Source: CAZTCJ01 sp964612085
GTDB lineage: Bacteria; Pseudomonadota; Alphaproteobacteria; JAJFIK01
NCBI GenBank assembly: GCA_964612085.1
Contig: CAZTCJ010000045.1
Coordinates: forward strand, 1-30,008
DNA: 30,008 nt
Reading direction: 5' to 3'
The position numbers were made by a program, and so were the translations under genes. Position 1 is the first letter of the stretch. Every line of letters starts with the position of its first letter. The notes under the pieces were generated by a model. It was given only the letters and a program-made list of their open reading frames with translations. It had not been told where the DNA came from and made no database searches. Below are positions 23,616 through 30,008 of the stretch, piece after piece.

Positions 23616-24221
23616 ATGAAACTCATGATGTCCTACACCTCTCCTTACGCGCGGAAGGTCCGTGTCTGCGCCTTTGAAAAAGGCCTGATGGACCGCATCG
23701 GGATCGTGGAAACAGTGCCGCTCGAGGACCCCGATGCTCTGCACAAGGCCAATCCTTTAGGCAAGGTGCCGGCCCTTGTGCTCGAGGACGGTACGGCGCT
23801 TTATGACAGCCCGGTGATCTGCGACTATATCGACAGCCTGGGCGATACGCCCAAGCTTGTGCCCGCAAGCGGGCCGGACCGCTTCCATGTGCTGCGCCGC
23901 CAGGCCTTGGCCGACGGCATTCTCGATGCCTGCGTCGCGCGCCTGATCGAACGCTTCCGTCCGGAGGCGGAACAGTCGAAACGCTGGCTCGGCCGCTATG
24001 AGAACGCCATCCTGCGCGCCTTCGATGTGATGGACCAGGAAGTGGCGCTGCTCGGGAGCGAGGTGACGCTGGCCCATATCACTTTCGGCTGCGCTACGGC
24101 CTATGCGGATTTCCGCCATCCGGATCTGGACTGGCGCCAGGGCCGCCCGCGCCTTGCCGACTGGGACGCTCAGTTCAGCGAGCGGCCTTCCATGACAGAG
24201 ACCCGCCCGCCGCAATCCTGA
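23616..24221 (+). CDS. Glutathione S-transferase family protein, YibF-like
   Basis: A 201-residue GST-fold protein. The N-terminal thioredoxin-like half reads MKLMMSYTSPYARKVRVCAF, with Ser/Tyr rather than Cys at the active-site turn, then NPLGKVPALVLEDGTALYDS, whose cis-Pro and DS pair bind glutathione. The helical half includes RRQALADGILDACVARLIER and a WLGRYENAILRAFD stretch. Substrate unknown. It ends next to the convergent GGT-like gene without any gap (stops at 24221 and 24222). Confidence 0.92.
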   Translation: MKLMMSYTSPYARKVRVCAFEKGLMDRIGIVETVPLEDPDALHKANPLGKVPALVLEDGTALYDSPVICDYIDSLGDTPKLVPASGPDRFHVLRRQALADGILDACVARLIERFRPEAEQSKRWLGRYENAILRAFDVMDQEVALLGSEVTLAHITFGCATAYADFRHPDLDWRQGRPRLADWDAQFSERPSMTETRPPQS

Positions 24222-25637
24222 TTAGGGGGTATCCAAAGCTTCCACGGCAAGCCCCGCGCCTTGTGGATCGGGGACGGCCATGCAGCGCTCCGGCTCGGCG
24301 GGCAGCCCGCGCGGACAGGCGATGGCCTGCACCGCGCTCCACTCGCTGGTGCCGTTCAAGGCCATGGCCCGGGCCAGATCCTGATCGCGGGTCCGCACCG
24401 TCGCCAAGGCGGTGTAGCTGACGCCTGAGACGCCGGACGGCGTGCCGGAGCCGACGCCAGCGAACAGCAATTGCCGGTTCTCCGGACCCACCATCAACAG
24501 CGGCGCCAGGAACGCCCCCGCCAGCCCGTAATGGGCTTGCGCGGGCGCGCGGGCCAGCACCACGCCGTCGCCGAACCCCGCCTGACCGGCGCCCAAGACG
24601 CCGTTCAACGTCAGCCCGCAGACCGTGGCATCGCCCGTGCGGCTGACCACGGCAAAGCCGGTGGAGCCGTAATCCTCCGGCCTGCTGCCATCGGCACCGT
24701 AGGCCTCCAGCGCGGTCCGGGCCGCCTGATGGACGGGCGCTGAGGATTGGCCGCCCAGATCCTGTTCGAGCACGCCCCGGTCCGACAGCCGCGTCCACAG
24801 GTCTTTCAGGAAGGCGCCCGATCCGGTGTCCTCCGTCGGCAGATAGATGGAAAGATCCCGCCCGCGCAGGCGGACGGCCGGGCTCACCCGCGCTTCATAG
24901 GTCCGCAGATCGGCGGTGGAAACCGTGCCGCCCGCGCTCCTGGCCCCTTCCAGAAAAAGCTCCGCCGCCTGACCGCTGTAGAAATCCTCCGCCCCCCGCG
25001 CCCGGATCAGGCCGAGGGTGACGGCGAGCGTCGGCTGGATCCAGGGATCGCCCACCGCACGCAATTGTCCGCCCTCGTCGGTAAACAGCGCCCGCAACCG
25101 TTCATTGGCGACGAGGGTCCCGCTGGCGCGCACCAGCCGGTCATACAAAGCACGCGACACGGCATTCTGCGCGCCCGCGATCTGTTCGGCCTGGGCCGCC
25201 ACTTCCGGCCAGGACAGAGCGCCCCAGCGCGCCTGGATCAGACCGAGGCCCTTGAGCAGGCCCGGCACGGCGACCGGTCCCGGCTGGCGCGGCTGGCGCG
25301 GCAAAAAATCGATGCTGGTGACGGCGCCCGCGCCCGTGTCGAAGTGCAGGCAGACCCCGCCGCCGCCCAGGCTCGCCGCCACCGGATAGGTCGCCGACAG
25401 GGCGAGAGCCAAAGCGGCGGCCGCATCGGCGGTGGTGCCGCCAGCCTCCAGGACGGTGCGCGCGGCAAGCGCCGCGCGGGGCTCTTCGGCCACCACAAGT
25501 CCGGCGAAACCCTCCGACGGGCGCACCACCCGTATCCCGTTCACAGCCGGTTCAGCCCAGACGCTTTGAAGTCCTGCGGCCCAGAAGGCCAGTCCCAGGG
25601 CGACGGCAAGCCAGGCGGCAGGCCGTTCAACCCCCAT
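24222..25637 (-). CDS. Divergent gamma-glutamyltransferase-like Ntn hydrolase, exported
   Basis: A 471-residue GGT homologue from ATG 25637; ATG 25682 and 25673 are alternatives. A signal peptide (MGVERPAAWLAVALGLAFWA, cleaved near VWA-EP) sends it to the periplasm. The large-subunit part keeps AARTVLEAGGTTADAAAALA and GGGGVCLHFDTGAG. The presumed self-cleavage point is YGSTGFAVV (Ser325-Thr326), where classical GGT has TTH; T-L-N at 343-345 matches the conserved TLN. The PLSS serines that bind the gamma-glutamyl group are absent: the equivalent spot reads APLLMVGPEN. The gamma-glutamyl pocket is therefore altered and the substrate may differ. The small-subunit part is about 146 residues, shorter than in E. 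coli. Confidence 0.85.
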   Translation of the reverse strand: MGVERPAAWLAVALGLAFWAAGLQSVWAEPAVNGIRVVRPSEGFAGLVVAEEPRAALAARTVLEAGGTTADAAAALALALSATYPVAASLGGGGVCLHFDTGAGAVTSIDFLPRQPRQPGPVAVPGLLKGLGLIQARWGALSWPEVAAQAEQIAGAQNAVSRALYDRLVRASGTLVANERLRALFTDEGGQLRAVGDPWIQPTLAVTLGLIRARGAEDFYSGQAAELFLEGARSAGGTVSTADLRTYEARVSPAVRLRGRDLSIYLPTEDTGSGAFLKDLWTRLSDRGVLEQDLGGQSSAPVHQAARTALEAYGADGSRPEDYGSTGFAVVSRTGDATVCGLTLNGVLGAGQAGFGDGVVLARAPAQAHYGLAGAFLAPLLMVGPENRQLLFAGVGSGTPSGVSGVSYTALATVRTRDQDLARAMALNGTSEWSAVQAIACPRGLPAEPERCMAVPDPQGAGLAVEALDTP

Positions 25638-25871
25638 ATCCGTTTTGTGTGTTCTGCCCAATGAGCCTCTCATAAATGCCATGGAAACCGCCCAAATCTC
25701 CGCCACATCTAAATCGGGACAAGGCCGTGCCCCCTCACAAGGATGCGATCCGGCCCAGCCCTTTGCCACATGACACAGCGCGGTTAACGGGGCAACATGC
25801 ATGAGATTGACGCGTTCGAGCCCTGCAGGATGAATGATGTGACCGACCAGACAGCCCATAAGCCCCGCCGG

Positions 25872-27245
25872 ATGGCGCATATGACGGCCCGCGCGAATCC
25901 TTTCATCGCCCTGTTCGCTGCTTTGGCGCTGCTGCTCACCCCGCTGCAGAGCATGGCGCAGGGCATCAGCATCATCCGGGACGCGGAGACCGAGCGGCTG
26001 ATTCGGGAATATGCCGATCCGGTGCTCCTCGCGGCCGGATTGGCGCCGGACAGCGTGCGCATCTATCTGATCAACGACCCCTCGATCAACGCTTTCGCCA
26101 CGGTCGGGCGGCGCATGGGCATCCATACCGGCCTGATCCTGGCGGCCGAGACCCCGAACGAGCTGATCGGCGTGATCGCCCACGAAGCCGGCCATATCGC
26201 GGGCGGCCATGTGGCGCGCATCGGCGAGGCCATCGCCAATGCCTCGACACCGGCGCTGATCACCATGGGGCTCGGTATTCTGGCGGCCGTGGCCGGCGCG
26301 CCGGAAGCGGGTCTGGCGCTGCTGCTGGGCGGCCAGCATATCGCCCAGCGCAATATCCTGGCCTATAGCCGGGTGCAGGAAGCCGCCGCCGACCAGGCCG
26401 CCGTCTCCTATCTGAATGAGGTGGGCTGGTCGTCAGAAGGCCTGATCGGCTTTTTCGAGAAGTTCCGGGACCAGGAATTGCTGTCGACGCGCCGGCAAGA
26501 TCCGTTCGTGCGCAGCCACCCCCTCTCGAGCGACCGGATCGCGGCCCTGCGCTCGCGCGTCGCCGAATCGCCCCACACGGGCAAACCGGACAGCCCGGAA
26601 AGCATCCGCCGCTTCGGCATGGTGCAGGCCAAGATCCACGGCTTTCTCGACCGGCCCGATGTGACCTTCCGCCGGTATCCCGCGACCGACACCAGCAACG
26701 AAGCCCATTATGCCCGCACCGTGGCTTACTTCCGGCGCGGCGAGGTGGATCAGGCCCTGGGCCAGCTCGAGCCGTTGATCGAGGCGGAGCCGAACAATCC
26801 GTTTTTCCAGGAACTGAAAGGCCAGGTCTATTTCGAGACCGGCCGCGCAGAGATGGCCGTCGCCCCGTACCGCCGGGCGGTGGAGATCCTGCCCGATGAA
26901 GGCATTTTCAAACTGCTGCTGGCCCAGTCGCTGCTGGCCACCGACGAAGCGGGCCAGGATCAGTCGATCGCCAAGGAAGCGATCCGTCTGCTGGAGGATG
27001 CCGCGCGCACCCAGAACGAAAATTCCTTCGTGTGGCACCAGTTGGCGATTGCCTATGCGCGCATGGGCAACGAACCTCTGGCGGCGCTGGCGACGGCGGA
27101 ACGCTTTTTCGTCGCCGGCCAGTATGAGCGGGCCTTCGGCTTCGCCAGCCGCGCCCGTAAAGGGTTGAGCGCGGGCACGCCCGAATGGAACCGCTCCAAC
27201 GACATCATCCAGGCCTCCGAAAGCGAGGTCCGCAACAGGCGGTAA
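25872..27245 (+). CDS. BepA-like M48 metalloprotease with TPR domain
   Basis: Periplasmic zinc protease/chaperone of the BepA (YfgC) type, which acts in outer-membrane protein quality control. From ATG 25872 (457 residues), a signal peptide ends near SMAQ-GIS. VYLINDPSINAF-like RIYLINDPSINAFATVGRRM precedes the zinc motif HEAGH (104-108); the third ligand is Glu170 in SRVQEAAADQAA; RSHPLSSDRIAALRSR follows. The C-terminal half (about 265-450) is TPR-like (YFRRGEVDQALGQLEPLIEA, VYFETGRAEMAVAPYRRAVE). Start uncertain: in-frame ATGs at 25797, 25830 and 25881; 25872 places the signal peptide at the N-terminus. It may be linked to the DsbA-like gene 100 nt on. Confidence 0.92.
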   Translation: MAHMTARANPFIALFAALALLLTPLQSMAQGISIIRDAETERLIREYADPVLLAAGLAPDSVRIYLINDPSINAFATVGRRMGIHTGLILAAETPNELIGVIAHEAGHIAGGHVARIGEAIANASTPALITMGLGILAAVAGAPEAGLALLLGGQHIAQRNILAYSRVQEAAADQAAVSYLNEVGWSSEGLIGFFEKFRDQELLSTRRQDPFVRSHPLSSDRIAALRSRVAESPHTGKPDSPESIRRFGMVQAKIHGFLDRPDVTFRRYPATDTSNEAHYARTVAYFRRGEVDQALGQLEPLIEAEPNNPFFQELKGQVYFETGRAEMAVAPYRRAVEILPDEGIFKLLLAQSLLATDEAGQDQSIAKEAIRLLEDAARTQNENSFVWHQLAIAYARMGNEPLAALATAERFFVAGQYERAFGFASRARKGLSAGTPEWNRSNDIIQASESEVRNRR

Positions 27246-27266
27246 ACCGCCTTTCCTTTCACCGCG

Positions 27267-27290
27267 CCGGGCGAACCGCGCAGCGCCCGG
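27267..27290 (+). repeat. 7-bp inverted repeat after the protease gene
   Basis: CCGGGCG (27267-27273) and CGCCCGG (27284-27290), loop 10 nt, 22 nt after the stop. It lacks a T-run and runs directly into the 13-bp repeats; it could be a weak or Rho-assisted terminator. Confidence 0.5.
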
Positions 27291-27329
27291 TCAGACCAAA
27301 GACACAGACCCAAGACTCAGACCCAAGAC
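27291..27329 (+). repeat. Three tandem 13-bp repeats before the DsbA-like gene
   Basis: TCAGACCAAAGAC (27291-27303), ACAGACCCAAGAC (27304-27316) and TCAGACCCAAGAC (27317-27329), differing at one or two bases. The array ends at the purine-rich ribosome site (AAGGGGG 27330-27336) of the gene starting at 27346. Confidence 0.92.
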
Positions 27330-27345
27330 AAGGGGGACTACGACC

Positions 27346-28077
27346 ATGCTGAAGACCGTCTTCACGATCATTGCGGGCGCCGTCGCGGGCGCGTTTCTCA
27401 CCGCCGTCGCCATGGCCAGCGATCCGTCAAGCGACAAGGCCTTCGAGGAGCAGTTGCGCCGGGTGCTGATGGAAAATCCGGAGATCCTGTTCGAAGCGGC
27501 CCGCGCCTATGAGGACCGTCAGGAAGCCGAGATGGAAGCGCGGCGCCGGAAACTGATCGCGGAGAACCTGGACGCCATCCGCACCACGCCGGGCATGCAC
27601 ATCGCGGGCAATCCGAACGGCAAGGTGCTGATGGTCGAGTTCTTCGACTATCACTGCGGCTTCTGCAAACTGGCCATGCCGTCCGTGGTCGACATGATCG
27701 AAAACAACAAGGAACTGGGCGTCGCCTTCGTCGAATTCCCCTTCCAGATCCAGGATTCCACGACCGCCGCCCTGGCCGCCTTGGCCGCCGGCGAGCAAGG
27801 CAAGTATTTCGAGCTGCACCAGGCGATGATGGCGGGCGAAGGCCGCATGTCCAAGGAGCGCATCCTGGCCATGGCGCCGGGCCTCGGCATCGATGCCAAG
27901 AAGCTCGAGAAGGACATGAACTCCACCAAGATCGAGCAGTATCTCGATGCCCATCTGGCGCTGGTCGATACGCTCGGCATAGATTCCACGCCCACCTTCA
28001 TCATCAATGGCGAGCCGGTGACGGGCTGGCAGGAAGAAAAGGTCAAGCAGCTCGTGAAAGAAGCGATGGCTAAATAA
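27346..28077 (+). CDS. DsbA/ScsC-like periplasmic thiol oxidoreductase
   Basis: A 243-residue exported thioredoxin-fold protein. The signal peptide is MLKTVFTIIAGAVAGAFLTA, cleaved near AMA-SDP. A helical N-terminal stretch (about 30-80, EEQLRRVLMENPEILFEAAR, with charged repeats QEAEMEARRRK) precedes the catalytic domain and resembles the oligomerisation arm of ScsC-type proteins. The active site is C104-G-F-C107 in FFDYHCGFCKLAMP. The cis-proline loop is STPTFII (Pro216). Likely role: disulfide formation or isomerisation in the periplasm; the partner is unknown. A hairpin terminator follows the TAA. Confidence 0.93.
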   Translation: MLKTVFTIIAGAVAGAFLTAVAMASDPSSDKAFEEQLRRVLMENPEILFEAARAYEDRQEAEMEARRRKLIAENLDAIRTTPGMHIAGNPNGKVLMVEFFDYHCGFCKLAMPSVVDMIENNKELGVAFVEFPFQIQDSTTAALAALAAGEQGKYFELHQAMMAGEGRMSKERILAMAPGLGIDAKKLEKDMNSTKIEQYLDAHLALVDTLGIDSTPTFIINGEPVTGWQEEKVKQLVKEAMAK

Positions 28078-28090
28078 GACGCATGCGGAG

Positions 28091-28116
28091 GGGCTGGTTA
28101 AGCCGCCAGCCCTTTC
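28091..28116 (+). terminator. Hairpin between the convergent DsbA-like and GN-repeat genes
   Basis: GGGCTGG (28091-28097) and CCAGCCC (28106-28112), 8-nt loop, then TTTC. The T-run is short. The opposing gene's stop (28115-28117) overlaps its edge, so the hairpin could end both transcripts. Confidence 0.55.
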
Positions 28117-29281
28117 AGCGCACCTTGACCTCCATGATGGCGGGTATGGACATGAAATCCTCTTCGCCCGCTTTGACTTTCATCATCATATCGAATTGAG
28201 CCGCGCCGTTCGTGGCGATCCCTTCGATCCGTGCAATCGGCACGGAAACAGGCACACGCGCCTCGCCATAGGCCTTGTTGTAAAGCGTGAGCGCGATGCC
28301 GTCCTCAGCAGGCGGATTGGCGAGCGCCGATGCCTGGTCCGCCGAGATGAACCCGGCCACGGCCAGAACACCGTCAGAGCGCTTTTGAAGTTCGAAATCC
28401 GCAGCGCCGAACTGAGACGAGACCAGCGGCAGGCGGCCCATGGGGTCTTGCCCAATCACCCAGGACATGGTGTAGCCGTAGACACCCTCCGGACATGTCT
28501 TGACCGTGCACTCGTCGGTGGCGCGCGGGTTGTCGCTGCCATAGCGGGTCAGCCCAAGACTCGCCCGCAATCCGCTCATGCCCTCTTCAGGCAAGGCGGA
28601 TGCAACGGTCAACCCGCCTGACATATGCTGACGGACATCATCGATAAAGTCAGGGTTGGGACGATAGACCGTGCGCACGGTTTCCGCCGAAGCGATGATC
28701 TGATTGCCGGGCCCCTGCTGGGCGACCACCGTGTTGCCGGTGCCTTGGGTGACGACCGTGTTGTTGCCGCCTTCGGTCACCGCCCGATTGCCCTCGCCCA
28801 CCATGAAGATCGAATCGCCGCCCTCTTCCTCGCCCGGCCAGTCCTTGCCATGATGAACCACCAGATTGTCCGCGGGCGTGCCGATGGGCGCGCGTTGGCC
28901 GATATTGAGGTCGCCTTGGACATCGCCGGTGTTCACCACCTGCCCGCCCGGCGCTTCGATATAGGTGCCGTCGTTGTAGAAGCCGTCATTGGAGACGGCG
29001 ATCGGGCCGTCGCGGCTCACCAGCCTGTCCAGAACGAAAGTGAGGAAGCCGCCCAGGAAAACCACGACGCAGACCGTGGACAGGCGGCGCACGGTCAAGG
29101 CGGTGAGATCGTAAAAGCGCTCGCGGGTGACCTTCTTGTCCACCAGGGCATAGAGCCCTTCGAGCCCCTTGCCGCCCTTGGCCAGTTGGCCGATCACGGC
29201 AAGCACCACGACCGCGAGAAATGCGATCAGCGTCAACGGGCCGCTGACGCTGCCCAAAGCATCGAGAAACGGAGAGATCAT
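28115..29281 (-). CDS. Membrane protein with short Gly-Asn repeat block, unknown function
   Basis: A 388-residue protein not assigned to a family. Two predicted helices (about 14-31, GPLTLIAFLAVVVLAVIG, and 66-84, RLSTVCVVVFLGGFLTFVL) flank a basic loop (KVTRERFYDLTALTVRR). After TM2 comes GGQVVNTGDVQGDLNIGQRA (112-131), then a repeat block at 162-197: GEGNRAVTE, GGNNTVVTQ, GTGNTVVAQQ, GPGNQIIAS. The GxGNxxV spacing suggests a short beta-solenoid or curlin-like stack; this is inference. The C-terminal part (about 205-388) is strand-rich, with one cysteine pair (ECTVKTC, Cys258/Cys263). ATG 29281 has GAGG about 10 nt upstream. It lies 119 nt after the small secreted-protein gene on the same strand. 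Confidence 0.82.
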   Translation of the reverse strand: MISPFLDALGSVSGPLTLIAFLAVVVLAVIGQLAKGGKGLEGLYALVDKKVTRERFYDLTALTVRRLSTVCVVVFLGGFLTFVLDRLVSRDGPIAVSNDGFYNDGTYIEAPGGQVVNTGDVQGDLNIGQRAPIGTPADNLVVHHGKDWPGEEEGGDSIFMVGEGNRAVTEGGNNTVVTQGTGNTVVAQQGPGNQIIASAETVRTVYRPNPDFIDDVRQHMSGGLTVASALPEEGMSGLRASLGLTRYGSDNPRATDECTVKTCPEGVYGYTMSWVIGQDPMGRLPLVSSQFGAADFELQKRSDGVLAVAGFISADQASALANPPAEDGIALTLYNKAYGEARVPVSVPIARIEGIATNGAAQFDMMMKVKAGEEDFMSIPAIMEVKVR

Positions 29282-29400
29282 CGGCGCACGCCTCGCTCAA
29301 GGGCTGATCCACCGCCGCAGTCTGCAACCATGGGCCCGAACGATCAAGCGCCGGAGGCATGCCCCGGCGCTCGAATCCGACGACCTGTGATAAGGGCCGG

Positions 29401-29784
29401 TCAGCCCTTGGAGACGCGCACGATGCAGCTATGGCGGCGGCCCATCATGGATTTGTCCTTGGAGATCATCTCCAGGAGATACCCTTGGACGCGGGTCTTC
29501 TGATCCCTTTTGATCTTGATGGTCTCGATCAGGGTCTTTTCATTGTTCTGGTCGTAGCCGAAGACCTTGACCGAACAATCGTCGGAGCCGGAGTCCTTAT
29601 GGTCGAAGCACACGGAAATGCGCTTGTCGAACTGGGCGTCCTTACAATTGCTATCCGGGCGGACCATCATGCCGGAATCAAGCTCGATGGTGGTCTCGGT
29701 CAGGCCCGAGGCCAGCGCGGCCGGGGCCGCCGTCAGCGTGCCCGCGAACAGGGCGGCGGCGACGGTCAGGATACGGTTGGTCAT
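29401..29784 (-). CDS. Small secreted four-cysteine protein, unknown function
   Basis: A 127-residue protein from ATG 29784, chosen because GAGGGAG ends 8 nt upstream; the in-frame GTG at 29793 falls at the end of that ribosome site. Signal peptide MTNRILTVAAALFAGTLTAA, cleavage near ALA-SGL. The mature part has four cysteines (SNCKDAQ, ISVCFDH, DDCSVKV, HSCIVRV), enough for two disulfides, in a beta-rich context (KTLIETIKIKRDQKTRVQGY). No family recognised. It precedes the GN-repeat membrane protein, possibly in one transcript. A 25-bp palindrome lies 35-59 bp upstream of the start. Confidence 0.78.
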   Translation of the reverse strand: MTNRILTVAAALFAGTLTAAPAALASGLTETTIELDSGMMVRPDSNCKDAQFDKRISVCFDHKDSGSDDCSVKVFGYDQNNEKTLIETIKIKRDQKTRVQGYLLEMISKDKSMMGRRHSCIVRVSKG

Positions 29785-29818
29785 TGGAGTCACTCCCTCT
29801 CGGTAAAGAACTTCATTC

Positions 29819-29843
29819 GGTCATGCACCAATGGTGCATGACC
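29819..29843. promoter_or_regulatory. 25-bp perfect palindrome upstream of the secreted-protein gene
   Basis: GGTCATGCACCA (29819-29830), centre A, TGGTGCATGACC (29832-29843). Its position 35-59 bp upstream of the ATG at 29784 fits an operator over the promoter; as RNA it would be a hairpin with almost no loop. The regulator is unknown. Confidence 0.6.
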
Positions 29844-29862
29844 CGCTGCCTGGCCGGCGTTC

Positions 29863-29903
29863 GGGGTCCCCAATCGATCCACTGGATCGATTGGGGTGGC
29901 CCC
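29863..29903. repeat. Inverted repeat with 14-bp perfect arms
   Basis: CCCCAATCGATCCA (29868-29881), centre C, TGGATCGATTGGGG (29883-29896). Outer GGGG (29863-29866) and CCCC (29900-29903) can extend the pairing past a small internal loop. Confidence 0.9.
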
Positions 29904-29904
29904 T

Positions 29905-29964
29905 CACTCCCCCTCCCGACCACCCACAAGGGTACCCTCATTGGGTGGTCGGGGGGGGAGTGGG
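29905..29964. repeat. Long inverted repeat, 21 paired bases with one bulge
   Basis: The left arm 29905-29926 (CACTCCCCCTCCC then GACCACCCA) pairs with the right arm 29942-29962 (TGGGTGGTC then eight G, AGTG); T29914 is the only bulge. The 15-nt loop contains the palindrome AGGGTACCCT (29929-29938). A smaller hairpin GGGC...GCCC (29962-29976) followed by CTTTC overlaps its end. No gene was seen from 29785 to the window end. Confidence 0.88.
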
Positions 29965-30008
29965 CCGGTGGTGCCCCTTTCAAAACCGCCTTAGATCAGC
30001 CCCGCTAG

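Noticed and set aside
29863..29964. Integron attC site or transposon end
   Set aside because: No attC core triplet arrangement, no integrase or transposase, and no matching inverted end elsewhere in the window.

Overview
The window is GC-rich (roughly 60-65 % by eye), densely coded chromosomal DNA with many 1-4 nt start/stop overlaps. It most likely comes from an alphaproteobacterium. This rests on the petABC-type bc1 genes, the DUF1285 / CoA-type Nudix / DUF6111 / CCA-adding-enzyme operon placed divergently from MoxR / DUF58 / DUF4159 / VWA genes, a Xi-class glutathionyl-hydroquinone reductase and a PhnF/PhnM/DUF1045 phosphonate set. I cannot name the genus. No tRNA, rRNA, CRISPR array, insertion sequence or prophage gene was recognised.

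Layout. 1-1019 (-): Rieske protein and the N-terminal part of cytochrome b. 1255-2753 (+): trmL and hemF, coupled by ATGA; HemF lacks its usual last ~25 residues. 2914-3465 (+): unknown secreted protein. 3449-6235 (-): four-gene operon DUF1285, Nudix, DUF6111, cca. 6499-13405 (+): a translationally coupled MoxR AAA+ / DUF58 / DUF4159 / VWA membrane cluster. 13300-13896 (-): GNAT acetyltransferase whose 3' end lies antisense to the last VWA gene. 14186-17629 (+): SDR dehydrogenase, glutathionyl-hydroquinone reductase, amidase. 17632-20543: phosphonate group, DUF1045 and phnM on minus and phnF on plus, separated by a 338 bp control region with a HutC-type operator and a highly foldable leader. 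20928-21781 (+): DUF3313-type exported protein and a small membrane protein. 21785-23187 (-): queE and queC of the queuosine/7-deazaguanine pathway. 23238-24221 (+): cutA and a glutathione S-transferase. 24222-25637 (-): a divergent gamma-glutamyltransferase homologue. 25872-28077 (+): BepA-like M48 protease with TPRs, then a DsbA-like thiol oxidoreductase. 28115-29784 (-): an unrecognised two-gene set, a membrane protein with a short Gly-Asn repeat and a small secreted four-cysteine protein. 29785-30008: no gene, but three strong back-to-back palindromes.

Themes. Much of the window serves the cell envelope and periplasm: bc1 complex, MoxR/VWA machine, BepA-like protease, DsbA-like protein, GGT homologue and several exported proteins of unknown role. 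Thiol chemistry recurs (two GST-fold proteins, the GGT homologue, the DsbA-like protein). The least explained parts are the palindrome array and GN-repeat gene pair at the right end, the foldable phnF leader, and the GGT homologue that appears to have lost the gamma-glutamyl-binding serines. Most of the rest is ordinary core genome.
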